DNA of 41,371 nucleotides, from positions 1 to 41,371 of the forward strand of contig CAZFWV010000021.1 of assembly GCA_964522605.1 (NCBI GenBank), written 5' to 3'. The position numbers and the translations under genes are program-made. This DNA comes from CAVZLD01 sp964522605 (lineage in GTDB: Bacteria > Planctomycetota > Planctomycetia > Pirellulales > Pirellulaceae). The notes under the pieces are model-generated. The model saw only the letters and a list, made by a program, of their open reading frames with translations, ran no database searches and was not told where the DNA came from. Below, piece after piece: positions 7,987 to 17,412 of the stretch (within the stretch, counting starts at the first letter, position 1; every line of letters begins with the position of its first letter).

Positions 7987-10194
7987 TTACGGAGTCTCAG
8001 TGGCGACACGGATCAGCTCACCATTGCGACGAACACTCACATTGCGCGGTGTTGGGGAGGCAATTCGATAATCGGTGATTTTGCCATCCTGCCAGGAGAT
8101 ATCGACTGTCAGCTCGCCTGGAGCGCGGAGGCCCTTCACGGTACCGGTTGACCATGCCCGAGGCAAAGCCGGTAGAAGGTCGACTTCACCGTTCTGGGAC
8201 TGCAGCAGCATCTCGCAAATCCCAGCGGTAATCCCGAAGTTGCCATCCAATTGGAACGGCGGATGATTCGCAAAGAGATTCGGCAGTACGTTGTGCGTTA
8301 ATAAACCCTGCACCATCGAGTGCGCCTCTTCTGGATTTCGCAGGCGCGCCCACAAAGCGGTTCGCCACGGCCACGTCCAGCTTCGACGGCTGTCTCCTGC
8401 AGTACCGCGCGCCTTCAGTGAGATTGCGGCGGCCCGCGCCAATTCGGGCGTCTCCATCATATTGATCTGTCGGCCGGGATACACGGCGAACAGATGGGAG
8501 GTATGGCGGTGCTGGTCCTTTGGATCGTCGCGATCGACCATCCACTCTTGAAGCTGGCCCCACCGACCAATCTTGGGAGTGACCAATTTGTCGCGCATTG
8601 TGGCAATCGCATCTCGGTACGATTTGTCCACGCCCAGTACATCAGCGGCAGCGACATAGTTATTGAAAAGATCCCAGACAATCTCCTGGCTGTAGCTGAC
8701 ACCATCCTCATCCGGCCCGTGCTCGGGCGACCAAGCATTGGGGACCACCAGGCGTCCATCGGGCAACGTCTTGAGGTGATCTTCCCAGAACTCACAGGTC
8801 TCCTTCATGATGGGATACGCCGTCGTCCGGAGGAATTCCGAATCGTGCGTATATTCGTAATGCCACCACAGATGCTGACAGTACCAGGCATTCGCGGTCT
8901 TGTCCCACTTCCAGCCAAGGCCGCCAAAGATGTTGTGGGAGGTCCGCACCGCCCAACCGCGCACATCACCCTGGTTCGTTTGGAACTCCGATTCAGCTCG
9001 TGTCGCTTGACGCCACAGGGGCAGTTGACTCTTGATGAGATCGAATAGCGGCAAGTGACATTCGGAAAGATTGGCTGGCTCCGCAGGCCAGTAGTTCATC
9101 TGCACATTGATGTTCGTATGGTAATCCGAATGCCACGGCGGTGAATTGCTATCGTTCCACAAGCCTTGGAGATTTGCCGGCAAGCCGGGACGGCGGGAAC
9201 TCGCGATCAGCAAGTATCGGCCGTACTGAAACAGCAGCGATTCCAGACCCGGATCCGCCGGGTTGTCACGATACGCAGCAAGTCGTTGATTCGTCGGCAT
9301 GGCGGCCTGGTCGGCAGAAGTACCCTCGAGATGCAGTGCAACACGGTGGAACAGCCTTTGATAATCCGCAATGTGTTCTTGCCTGAGCTGTTCATACGAC
9401 TTCCCGGCAGCCGTTTGGATCTGCTCCATGAGCCGATCATGGGGATGAGGACCGCGGAATTGACTCGCGTGATCCATTCTGTAATCGGTTGCCGCCGCCA
9501 AGAACAAGGTCGCCGCATCACATTCCGCCAGAGACAACTGATCTCCCTTCGCCTCCAGCTTTCCTCCGCGCACGATGACACGCACTACGGCTTCGTATTG
9601 CAGGCCATTTTCCAGTTTGCCCTGGAACGAAAGTGTCCCATCGCGGGCGGTTGATTTCTCGCCATGAGCCCCGAGTAATTCGATCGTCCCAGAAACCGCC
9701 CCCGGCTGATCGGCACTCCAGTGGGTCACCAGCAACTGGGCTGGATGACTTGCAAACACTTCTCGACGGTGGTGAATCCCCTGTTGGGTGAATTCCACGC
9801 TCGCGATCGCAGTCGCGAGGTCAAGCGCGCGTCGGTAATCCTTCCTCGGTGTCCGGTTCTCACCGATCGTTCCATCGGACAGACGAATGACGAGATCGCC
9901 GAAGTTCTGATAGGCCCCCATCTGATCGTAATCTCCTGAGGGACAATCATCGCCGGTCCAAAGGCTATCTTCATTGAACTGGATCTGCTCCCGCTCAACC
10001 TCGCCGAAAACCATCGCCCCGAGTCGCCCATTGCCCACCGGCAGCGCCTCCGCATCCCAGCGTTTAGCGGGTTGGTCATACCAGAGTTTTGTATCCTGGG
10101 GTGAACCGGAAAGTGCATCAGCTGCACTTATCGAAGATTCCACAGCAAAGGCGCAGATCAGGGCAAAGATCGTCTTCTGCAGGACACAGTTCAT
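7987..10194 (-). CDS. Secreted GH95 glycoside hydrolase (alpha-L-fucosidase family)
   Basis: The 735-aa product has a signal peptide (about 1-24) and the full GH95 architecture. An N-terminal beta domain opens with LWYDQPAKRWDAEALPVGNGRLGAMVFG (35-64, shown here by its ends LWYDQPA and GAMVFG); the (alpha/alpha)6 catalytic domain spans about 270-650. Motifs expected for catalysis are TNINVQMNYWPAEP (Asn361 and Asn363), SPEHGPDEDG (Glu491, candidate acid) and FQLDGNFGITAG (Asp650). GH95 enzymes are inverting alpha-1,2-L-fucosidases or alpha-L-galactosidases; which one applies cannot be decided here. AGGAGA lies about 9 bases before the start. It is the last gene of the minus-strand glycan operon, 122 bases after the GH97 gene. 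Secretion fits attack on a glycan in the periplasm or outside. Confidence 0.9.
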   Translation of the reverse strand: MNCVLQKTIFALICAFAVESSISAADALSGSPQDTKLWYDQPAKRWDAEALPVGNGRLGAMVFGEVEREQIQFNEDSLWTGDDCPSGDYDQMGAYQNFGDLVIRLSDGTIGENRTPRKDYRRALDLATAIASVEFTQQGIHHRREVFASHPAQLLVTHWSADQPGAVSGTIELLGAHGEKSTARDGTLSFQGKLENGLQYEAVVRVIVRGGKLEAKGDQLSLAECDAATLFLAAATDYRMDHASQFRGPHPHDRLMEQIQTAAGKSYEQLRQEHIADYQRLFHRVALHLEGTSADQAAMPTNQRLAAYRDNPADPGLESLLFQYGRYLLIASSRRPGLPANLQGLWNDSNSPPWHSDYHTNINVQMNYWPAEPANLSECHLPLFDLIKSQLPLWRQATRAESEFQTNQGDVRGWAVRTSHNIFGGLGWKWDKTANAWYCQHLWWHYEYTHDSEFLRTTAYPIMKETCEFWEDHLKTLPDGRLVVPNAWSPEHGPDEDGVSYSQEIVWDLFNNYVAAADVLGVDKSYRDAIATMRDKLVTPKIGRWGQLQEWMVDRDDPKDQHRHTSHLFAVYPGRQINMMETPELARAAAISLKARGTAGDSRRSWTWPWRTALWARLRNPEEAHSMVQGLLTHNVLPNLFANHPPFQLDGNFGITAGICEMLLQSQNGEVDLLPALPRAWSTGTVKGLRAPGELTVDISWQDGKITDYRIASPTPRNVSVRRNGELIRVATETP

Positions 10195-10316
10195 CTCGAC
10201 TTCTCCTCAGGATGCGGACGCCGTGGAACAGACGCCCGTTCACGGACGCGCTGATTCCTTTGATTCAGATCGTAAGGACGGTTAGGCAAATTGTCGACTC
10301 ACTGCAAAGAACATGG

Positions 10317-12287
10317 TCACTCCGTGTACTTGGTTGGCTTACTCAATTTTGCGAAAAAGCCTCCTCCGGGCTTCATCTTGATCATGATCGGATCACCGCG
10401 ACGTACGTGGACTCCGGATTCACACGTTTGGGCGACGGTTGGACCATCATGATCGCGGCAAAGAAAGGCGTCGTAATCGCCGTCCCCCAAAAACGTCAGG
10501 CTCAGCTTGTAATCTGCCGGCTCCTGCTGACAGTTCAGAATCGCGACATACCAGTCTTGACCGGAGCGGCGCGCCATGGCGACGGTGCGCCCGATCGCAG
10601 ACCCATCGAGCACGCGAGTCTCGTCCCATGTCGGCGGCATGGTCCGAATCAAGGGCAGGAAAGGACTCTCAAGATACGCCTCGGGATGGTCGGGCCAGCA
10701 GATGAAGGGCGAAGTAAAAATAGCGGCCGTGCTCAACTGGAAGACAGCCGTCGTGTTCTTCAGGAATTTCGGCCGAACAAAGCCGGGCAAGAAATCACCG
10801 TGGCCGGCAACCATCCGCGTGAATGGCAACGCTCCATAATGTTCCAGTGGCAACTGTTCCCACAGGACGTATTCCTGTTCTCGAATTCCTTCCCGAGTGA
10901 TTTCGTGCGGCCAAGTTCGTGCCTCTGCAGCCGGTTTATTGACGCCGTGAAAGCTAATCATCAATTGGTGCTCCGCTGTTTCTCGCAGCAGGCATTCGTA
11001 GACGTCCATCATCGCCTTGCTTTCCGAGTCAAAAAAATCAATCTTCACGCCTTGAACACCAACTGCTTTACACTTCCGAAAGAATTCGCGGCGAGATTCT
11101 GGATCGGTCAGTCCGGGGCCATCATCGCGGCCCTCCGGATAGGCATTCCAGACGAAGATCCCTACCTTTCGCTCGGCCGCATACTGACAAAGTTCCTCCA
11201 GTCGAGCCCACAAATCACCGCCGTCGCGCAGGAATCCCCATCGCTCCGAGCGCCATCCACCGTCAATCAATAAGTACTCGCAGTTTAATGCAGCGCACAT
11301 GTCGACAAACCATTTCTGTCGCGACCATTGGGCGCCGTCGTTGAAGAAGACAGCCCAGGTGCACAACGCTTTGCCGGGACGAATCCAATCCGTCCGGACA
11401 CCTTGGGGAAAGAGCGTTTCATCGGGTGGTGCACCGAGGCTGAGAATCAAATCCGTGTTGACGAGTCCGTTGAGATCGGGAGTAACAACCGTCACTCGCC
11501 ACGGCGACAGAATTTCCCCTTCGGCTTGCCATCCCTGCGGGTCGTCCTGGAAAACGGCTCTTAATGTCGAGTCTCGTGAGGCACGTAAAGTCATTCCACT
11601 GTAATGGTAGACAGAGGCTTCCGTGATCAACGCATACCCACCCTCAGGCCGCTCCAGTGTGACGGGGCAACCGATCGTCCTTACTGCCTGGTTCTCCTGC
11701 GAGACGAGGGATCTGATCGTCGCGCGATAGTAGTTGCCTTCGTAGTTGCTCGTATTGTTCTGCAACCACATCGGATAATCCTCGGGCAGACACCAGGCTG
11801 TACTTTCCCCCGAGATCGAACGCTGTCCCTCACCGGGAATCCGGTACCGATAGGCAACTCCATCGTTGAACACGCGCACTTCGAGCTGCCACGTTATGTT
11901 GGATTCCGCTTGATGGATTGGCAACACATACTCAACACAGTGATTCTTTGCTGTCGATTTGACACCGTGACAAGCGAATTCTTCGTCGATCACATGCTGC
12001 TGCGGTGTGCCAACGTGGACTCCTTTTCCCAGGTCGACCCCATCGACGATGATTCCTAGAGGCGACGGCTGGATGATGACTGAATCCCCATCGCGGATGC
12101 TCAACGTCAATCGCCCATCCTCTGCAGTGGCGACCACAGCGCGCACCGTTCCGGATGGGCCCTGAAGGATCTGTTGCTCATCACCTCGCGCCGACGTCAC
12201 GCTTACGATCATGACCATGGTCACCAGCGCAAACCAGTGAAGAACGATTCGTAGAGCACCGGTCTCGTTGAATCCGCAGTGAAGCAT
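10317..12287 (-). CDS. Secreted GH97 glycoside hydrolase (alpha-galactosidase/alpha-glucosidase family)
   Basis: The 656-aa product has a signal peptide ending near SARG (about 35). The three GH97 parts follow: an N-terminal beta-sandwich (about 40-300), a TIM barrel (about 300-560) and a C-terminal beta domain. The barrel holds GVQGVKIDFFDSES, where the Asp after KI is the candidate nucleophile of the retaining branch, and the RTWPHEITREG segment that supplies an acidic residue. In the family, retaining members are mostly alpha-galactosidases and inverting ones alpha-glucosidases (SusB). The Asp favours the retaining type, but that is inference. An upstream in-frame ATG at 12344 exists; ATG 12287 is preferred because GGGAAGG precedes it and the signal peptide then starts normally. 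It follows the permease gene by 63 bases. Confidence 0.88.
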   Translation of the reverse strand: MLHCGFNETGALRIVLHWFALVTMVMIVSVTSARGDEQQILQGPSGTVRAVVATAEDGRLTLSIRDGDSVIIQPSPLGIIVDGVDLGKGVHVGTPQQHVIDEEFACHGVKSTAKNHCVEYVLPIHQAESNITWQLEVRVFNDGVAYRYRIPGEGQRSISGESTAWCLPEDYPMWLQNNTSNYEGNYYRATIRSLVSQENQAVRTIGCPVTLERPEGGYALITEASVYHYSGMTLRASRDSTLRAVFQDDPQGWQAEGEILSPWRVTVVTPDLNGLVNTDLILSLGAPPDETLFPQGVRTDWIRPGKALCTWAVFFNDGAQWSRQKWFVDMCAALNCEYLLIDGGWRSERWGFLRDGGDLWARLEELCQYAAERKVGIFVWNAYPEGRDDGPGLTDPESRREFFRKCKAVGVQGVKIDFFDSESKAMMDVYECLLRETAEHQLMISFHGVNKPAAEARTWPHEITREGIREQEYVLWEQLPLEHYGALPFTRMVAGHGDFLPGFVRPKFLKNTTAVFQLSTAAIFTSPFICWPDHPEAYLESPFLPLIRTMPPTWDETRVLDGSAIGRTVAMARRSGQDWYVAILNCQQEPADYKLSLTFLGDGDYDAFLCRDHDGPTVAQTCESGVHVRRGDPIMIKMKPGGGFFAKLSKPTKYTE

Positions 12288-12350
12288 TGTCTGATTGCCT
12301 TCCCAAAAAGAGTCATGGATTGAGTCGTAGCACCGGGAACCCACCTTCGA

Positions 12351-14237
12351 CTATTGTGCCCTCTGCTCGACGTACTGAGCAACGTTCTCGCGCGTCACTA
12401 GTTCGAACGGAATCAAGGTTTGTTGCTGGAAAGGTTGACCTTTCACAATCTGAACGGCAATATCGACGGCGGTGGCTCCTTGAGCGCGTGCGTTTTGAAA
12501 AACCGTGGCATCCAGTCGCCCGGTGCTCACGGCCTGCAAGGCATCCGCAATTGCGTCTACACTGACCAGGACGATCTGATCCTTCACTCCCGCTGCCTCA
12601 AGGGCGGAAAGCGCCCCCATTCCCATCTCATCATTTTGAGCGAAAACGCCATCTATCTGGCCCGGATAGGCTTGTAGCCAATTCTCCATCAATGCAATCC
12701 CTTCCTCCCGGGACCAATTGGCCGTTTGCTCGGCAAGAAGTCGCAGATCGGGATACCGCGCGAGCATCGTCCGGGCCCCCTGGGTGCGCTTCACCTCAGC
12801 CGCCTGACCGGGATACCCATGGATCATGACAATGTTCCCCCTGCCCTGCAGTCGTTCCGCGAGGAACTGGATTGCGATTTCTGCCGATTCTTCATCGCGT
12901 GAGCCGACGAAGGCCGTCGGTTCTGCCCGCGTTTCAGAATTCACGTTAACGATCGGGATTCCAGCACGGGTTGCGAGTTCCACGGCGGGTGAACTCGCTT
13001 CGACTTCGCACGGATTGAGGATGATCGCATCGACTCCGCTGGCGATAAAAGTCTCCACTTGCTGAATCTGTTTCTCTGCGCTTCGCTGGGCATCATTGAT
13101 GATGACGCGCACGTCCAATTCGTCCGTCCTGGCCTCAATCGCTTCCTTGATGTTGACAATGAACTCATTGGAGACATTCAGCAGACTGACGCCAATCACC
13201 AGGTCATCTTCCTCCTGCGGAGACGCGGTCCAGGTCAGCAAGAGCACACTCAAGATCCCGAGGAGCAGGAGGATCCAGAGGCTGCGTTTCGAGATCTTCT
13301 CGCGGTCGAGCGTAACGGCTCCGATAATGATTAGACCTTTGATGATCTGTTGGTAGTAAGACGAGACATTCAGCAGATCCAGACCGTTGTTGATTACGCC
13401 AATGATCAAAGCGCCCAGAATGGTTCCACCAACCCCACCGACGCCACCCGACAAACTGGTTCCACCGATCACGACGGCAGCGATCGCGTCTAATTCATAC
13501 GCGATTCCGGCGTTGGGCTGTCCCGTGCTGATACGGGCTGCTTGAATTATTCCCGCGAGTCCGGCCAGTCCGCCGCAAATCGCATAGGTCGCCAACTTGA
13601 TCCGGTTTACGCGAACCCCGGACGCACGCGCTGCCTCTTCATTGCCTCCAACCGCATAGACGTACCGACCGAAAGTGGTTTTGGATAGAACGAGGTAGGA
13701 TACGACAAATACGCCAGCTAGAATCAGCACCGGCACCGGAATCCCCATGACGTCGCCTCCGCCGATGAAGCAGAAGGCTTGTGACAGGTTAGAGACAGGC
13801 CGACCGTCGCTCAGCACCAGGGCCGCGCCGCGCGCAATCGTCATCATTCCAAGCGTGACAATAAACGGTGCAACAAGATAACGAGTGATGATCAGTCCGT
13901 TCACCACACCAACGGCTACTCCTGCGGTGATTCCGATGAGTATTGGGATGAGCACAGGATACGCGTCCGGATGGGCAAAGAGTGCGGCCAATACGCCGGT
14001 TAAAGCGACGACGGATCCCAGTGACAGATCAATTCCCCCGGCGAGAATGACGTACGTTACTCCTAGTGCCAGGATCGCGTTAATCGAGATTTGCCGGAAC
14101 ACGATTAAGATGTTCCTGCCCGTCAGAAAAGCTGGCGAACTGACGGCCAAGATCGCGCACAATACCAGCAGGGCGAGCACGAGACTGTACTGAGGTAAGA
14201 ATGCTTGATGACTGAACCGCCTCGGTGTCCTATCCAT
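12351..14237 (-). CDS. Sugar ABC transporter permease fused to its substrate-binding domain (RbsC-RbsB type)
   Basis: The 628-aa product joins two usually separate proteins. Residues 1-315 are an RbsC-like permease with eight or more hydrophobic helices and family motifs ILAGGIDLSLGSVVAL and GGTSLSGGVGGVGGTILGA. A further helix (about 319-336) then leads into a type I periplasmic sugar-binding domain (344-628) starting DDLVIGVSLLNVSNEF and containing FAQNDEMGMGALSALEAAG. The extra helix places the binding domain outside the membrane and tethers it there. The start at 14237 has AGGGGAG upstream and overlaps the ATPase stop by 8 bases, so translation is probably coupled; an upstream ATG at 14321 would lie deep inside the ATPase gene. 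The substrate is a monosaccharide of unknown kind (ribose/xylose/galactose class). Confidence 0.92.
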   Translation of the reverse strand: MDRTPRRFSHQAFLPQYSLVLALLVLCAILAVSSPAFLTGRNILIVFRQISINAILALGVTYVILAGGIDLSLGSVVALTGVLAALFAHPDAYPVLIPILIGITAGVAVGVVNGLIITRYLVAPFIVTLGMMTIARGAALVLSDGRPVSNLSQAFCFIGGGDVMGIPVPVLILAGVFVVSYLVLSKTTFGRYVYAVGGNEEAARASGVRVNRIKLATYAICGGLAGLAGIIQAARISTGQPNAGIAYELDAIAAVVIGGTSLSGGVGGVGGTILGALIIGVINNGLDLLNVSSYYQQIIKGLIIIGAVTLDREKISKRSLWILLLLGILSVLLLTWTASPQEEDDLVIGVSLLNVSNEFIVNIKEAIEARTDELDVRVIINDAQRSAEKQIQQVETFIASGVDAIILNPCEVEASSPAVELATRAGIPIVNVNSETRAEPTAFVGSRDEESAEIAIQFLAERLQGRGNIVMIHGYPGQAAEVKRTQGARTMLARYPDLRLLAEQTANWSREEGIALMENWLQAYPGQIDGVFAQNDEMGMGALSALEAAGVKDQIVLVSVDAIADALQAVSTGRLDATVFQNARAQGATAVDIAVQIVKGQPFQQQTLIPFELVTRENVAQYVEQRAQ

Positions 14238-15768
14238 CGTGCTCCCCTGCGAATGCAAAACGCATGATGATCTCCGGATCTGCCTCTGCTCGATCGAGGC
14301 AAGCGACGATTCGTCCTTCACGAAAAACCAGGATTCGGCTGCTCATTCCCAATATTTCTGCTAAGTCGGATGAGACCAACAGGATGGCCTTCCCCTGGTC
14401 GGCTAATCGCCGGATGATCTGATAGATCTCGGTTTTCGCGCCGACATCAATTCCTCGTGTCGGCTCGTCCAAAATCAGAATCTCCGGTTCACCGATCAGA
14501 GACTTTCCGAAGACGATCTTCTGCTGATTCCCGCCGCTCAAGGTACTCACGCGCTGCGATGTGTGACTCGCCTTGATCGCCATCCGCTCGACCATTTGTC
14601 CCACGATCTGGCGTTCGCGATCGCTCCTGATCCAGGAACCGCGTGCACACAGGTCAAGATGTGGCAGTGTCATATTCTCGCGCAAGTTTAGACAGGAAAT
14701 CAGGCCGGTGATCTGGCGATCTTCGCAGACAAGACCAAAACCGTGCCGAATCGCATCGCGTGGATGTTTGATGGTGACCGGCTTCTGACGGACATGGACT
14801 TCCCCCGAATCGAACGGTTCCAGTCCAAACAGACACCGCATTACCTCCGTACGCCCGGCACCGACCAGTCCGGCGATGCCGAGAACCTCGCCCTGTCGGA
14901 CCGAAAATGAAACTTCTTGAAACGCGCCGAGTTTTGCCAGTCGCTTGACAGACAGCACTTCCTTGCCGAGGCGATCCGCTGGCTCGGGGAAAATGCTCTC
15001 CAACTGGCGACCGACCATCCAGGTGATCAAGCGATCCGAAGTCACGGCACTGATCGGCTGCGTTGCGATCGCGCAACCATCTCGCAGGACTGTCACTTCG
15101 TCGGCGATGGCGAAAACCTCGTCGAGTCGATGAGTGATATAGATCACGGCGCAGCCCCGCGCACGCAATTCTGTGATCAGAGTCAACAAATGTCGAGCTT
15201 CTCGTTCCGACAAAGCGGACGTTGGCTCATCCATGATGATCACTTCCGCCTGGTACGATAATGCTTTTGCGATCTCGACCAACTGTTGTTGCCCGACACT
15301 GAGAGTGGCCATCGGGCGATTCGGATTCAACTCGACGCCCAACATTGCCAGTAGTGTTTCGGTTTGCGCAATGATCGACCGTTGGTTGATCCAGCCGAGC
15401 GGCCCGCGAGTTGGCTCCTTCCCCAAGAAGATGTTCTCTGCAATCGTCAGGTGGGGGACAAAATTCAGCTCCTGATGAATCATTGCAATGCCCTGATCCA
15501 GGGCTTCGTGTACTCCACGATGCGCGATCCGTTGTCCCTTGTAGAAGATCTCGCCCTCAAAATCCGTGATCAGGCCGATCAGAATTTTCATCAGCGTGGA
15601 CTTCCCTGCCCCGTTCTCTCCGACGAGAGCGTGAACAGATCCTGCGCGGACTTTCAGGGTCACGTCCTGCAGTGCCCGGACCCCCGGGAACTGCTTACTG
15701 ATCCGCTTCATCTCCAGGACGTAATCGGAATGGGTGCGGGAAGAACCGCTCATGGTGTGATCAGGCAT
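14230..15768 (-). CDS. Sugar ABC transporter ATP-binding protein, two NBDs (RbsA/MglA type)
   Basis: The 512-aa product has two nucleotide-binding domains in one chain, as in RbsA, MglA and XylG. NBD1 has Walker A GENGAGKST (about 50-58), signature LSVGQQQLVEIAKAL and Walker B VIIMDEPTSAL. NBD2 has the usual degenerate Walker A (GLVGAGRTEV), signature LSGGNQQKIVFGKSL and Walker B ILILDEPTRGID. It energises the fused permease/binding protein that overlaps its 3' end. ATG 15753 is an alternative start; neither start has a strong ribosome binding site. The gene follows the Gfo/Idh oxidoreductase after 282 bases that hold an inverted repeat. Confidence 0.94.
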   Translation of the reverse strand: MPDHTMSGSSRTHSDYVLEMKRISKQFPGVRALQDVTLKVRAGSVHALVGENGAGKSTLMKILIGLITDFEGEIFYKGQRIAHRGVHEALDQGIAMIHQELNFVPHLTIAENIFLGKEPTRGPLGWINQRSIIAQTETLLAMLGVELNPNRPMATLSVGQQQLVEIAKALSYQAEVIIMDEPTSALSEREARHLLTLITELRARGCAVIYITHRLDEVFAIADEVTVLRDGCAIATQPISAVTSDRLITWMVGRQLESIFPEPADRLGKEVLSVKRLAKLGAFQEVSFSVRQGEVLGIAGLVGAGRTEVMRCLFGLEPFDSGEVHVRQKPVTIKHPRDAIRHGFGLVCEDRQITGLISCLNLRENMTLPHLDLCARGSWIRSDRERQIVGQMVERMAIKASHTSQRVSTLSGGNQQKIVFGKSLIGEPEILILDEPTRGIDVGAKTEIYQIIRRLADQGKAILLVSSDLAEILGMSSRILVFREGRIVACLDRAEADPEIIMRFAFAGEHDG

Positions 15769-15947
15769 CGGCAGAAGTTCGATGCAGTCTGGCGGGAAGG
15801 TCCGTTCAAGTAATGGAACGAATCATACCGAAATCGTGCCGTTGTGGAAGCCATCAAGCAACGCGGATTGCATTTCCGTGTTTCCTTTTGGTGTTGGCCT
15901 TCAAGCGTTCTCCAAGTGGTTTTCGAAGCCGTTACGGACCGACTTTG

Positions 15948-16026
15948 TGAGCCGACGGCGTTAGCCGCGGGCCAAAATTCGCCGAGTCGCATGGAGAATT
16001 CGCCCGAAGCTAGCGCCTTCGGCTCA
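15948..16026. repeat. 79-bp imperfect inverted repeat after the oxidoreductase gene
   Basis: Arms 15948-15965 and 16009-16026 match in reverse complement at 16 of 18 positions (TGAGCCGACGGCGTTAGC against GCTAGCGCCTTCGGCTCA). The spacer is 43 bases. It lies 24 bases past the stop of the minus-strand Gfo/Idh gene, so it may end or stabilise that transcript. The rest of the 282-base gap (15769-16050) shows no gene. Confidence 0.6.
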
Positions 16027-16050
16027 GGTTTGGAAACTGGTTGTCGTGTC

Positions 16051-17229
16051 CTATGCGATGACTGGCCAGGGGAACGTCGATCCCAACTCCACGCGACGGC
16101 CCGTCCGCGAGGACTCACGAGCCGAACAGATAATGTCAAGAACGTGGATCGAGTGTTCAGGCTTGACCAACATTTCCCTTCCTGTCGCGAGGGATTCGGC
16201 GGCCAGGCATGCGCCGATCTGCCAGGCATAACCTTGCGGATCGGTGGCATAACGTGTCAGTTTTGGCGTCTCTTTGGTTGCTAGATCAACACCGAGTGGT
16301 GCCCAGTCGTAGCCAACCATCCCCATGAAGCCGTGTGTACCGACAATATCAATCGTGTAGCGAGTTTCCGCGCTTCCGTCGTGACCGTGCGGATTGAAGT
16401 AATTGAAGCCGGATTGGATATGGGAAATGACGCCTTTGCCGTGGTCCATCAGCAGCATCGCATTGTCCTCTTCCGCGACGCGGATGTGCCCCTTGTCGCT
16501 GACGTGGCGATCCGGAGTCACAATGCTGAGCATGGCCGTTACGGCCCGGGCGGGTCCCAGCAAACCGGTGAGCGATGTAATGTTGTAGACGCCAAGATCG
16601 GGCATGGAGCCACCTAGCTTTTCGTAAAAAAACGCCGACCAGTCCGGTCCCTCATGTCCGTAATGCGCATGGGCTGCCGCAACGCGCCCCAATTTTCCTT
16701 CGGCGAGGGTCTTGGCCATGAAGGCAAATTGTGGACTCTCGACCGTAATCGGAGCGCCCCACAGACGCACGTTCTTCTGTTTTGCCAACTGCAACAACTC
16801 CTGTGCGGCGGCCAGCGTGTTGCCGATCGGTTTCTCACTCCAAACATGCTTGCCCGCCTCGAGAGCCCGGCGGTTCAGCTTCTCATGCTCTTGCATATCG
16901 GTCAACACGATCATGAGTTCGAAGGGCACGCCGTTCAACATGGCATCGATATGCGGATAGGGATTTGCTACCTGAAACTGTTCGGCGCGCTGTTTCGCAC
17001 GCTCCGGCTTGATGTCGCACAGACTCACGACTTCGACATAGGGTGATTGTTTCAATGCGGGAAGATAGGATCCCGACACACTTCCACACCCGATCACGCC
17101 CACGCGGATCCTTCGAGCGCCGGAATCCTGGGCGCTGGAGGACCGGGACGAGCCGGTTGCGATGAAGGGCCCGACGGCGGCTGCCATACCGGCCATGACA
17201 CCCCGCTGCATAAAACCTCGACGATCCAT
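16051..17229 (-). CDS. Gfo/Idh/MocA family oxidoreductase with Tat signal (glycan operon)
   Basis: The 392-aa product starts MDRRGFMQRG, a twin-arginine motif followed by a hydrophobic Ala/Gly stretch (11-24), so export through Tat is likely. The Rossmann motif VGVIGCGSVSGSY is at about 43-55 and EKP at 132-134. The C-terminal half has the oxidoreductase substrate domain. ATG 17229 has GGGAG about 7 bases upstream; an ATG at 17358 adds 43 residues with no homology to the family and would mask the Tat signal. It lies 183 bases after the upstream sulfatase gene and before the sugar ABC transporter, so it probably acts on a sugar or sugar acid released by the locus. Some Tat-exported members of this superfamily are glycosidases that use NAD, so a hydrolytic role is also possible. 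Confidence 0.9.
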   Translation of the reverse strand: MDRRGFMQRGVMAGMAAAVGPFIATGSSRSSSAQDSGARRIRVGVIGCGSVSGSYLPALKQSPYVEVVSLCDIKPERAKQRAEQFQVANPYPHIDAMLNGVPFELMIVLTDMQEHEKLNRRALEAGKHVWSEKPIGNTLAAAQELLQLAKQKNVRLWGAPITVESPQFAFMAKTLAEGKLGRVAAAHAHYGHEGPDWSAFFYEKLGGSMPDLGVYNITSLTGLLGPARAVTAMLSIVTPDRHVSDKGHIRVAEEDNAMLLMDHGKGVISHIQSGFNYFNPHGHDGSAETRYTIDIVGTHGFMGMVGYDWAPLGVDLATKETPKLTRYATDPQGYAWQIGACLAAESLATGREMLVKPEHSIHVLDIICSARESSRTGRRVELGSTFPWPVIA

Positions 17230-17412
17230 AAACGGCTCCCTTATTAAGTTCAAACCACAGGCAGGACCCGTGGCCTCAGGAAGCCCCCTTTCAGGGGCAA
17301 AAGAAACGTGACCGAACTCCAAATGGCACGAATTCGGCGATGTTCCGTCGAAACGCAAAACATGGTTGAATCACCCCGTCGGTACCGCCTGATACGCCGA
17401 CGTGCTGCCCGT

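Noticed and set aside
10089..11273. 394-aa + strand ORF
   Set aside because: It lies opposite the 5' part of GH95 and most of the C-terminal half of GH97, both with clear family motifs. No domain is recognisable, and it is a shadow of high-GC codon use.
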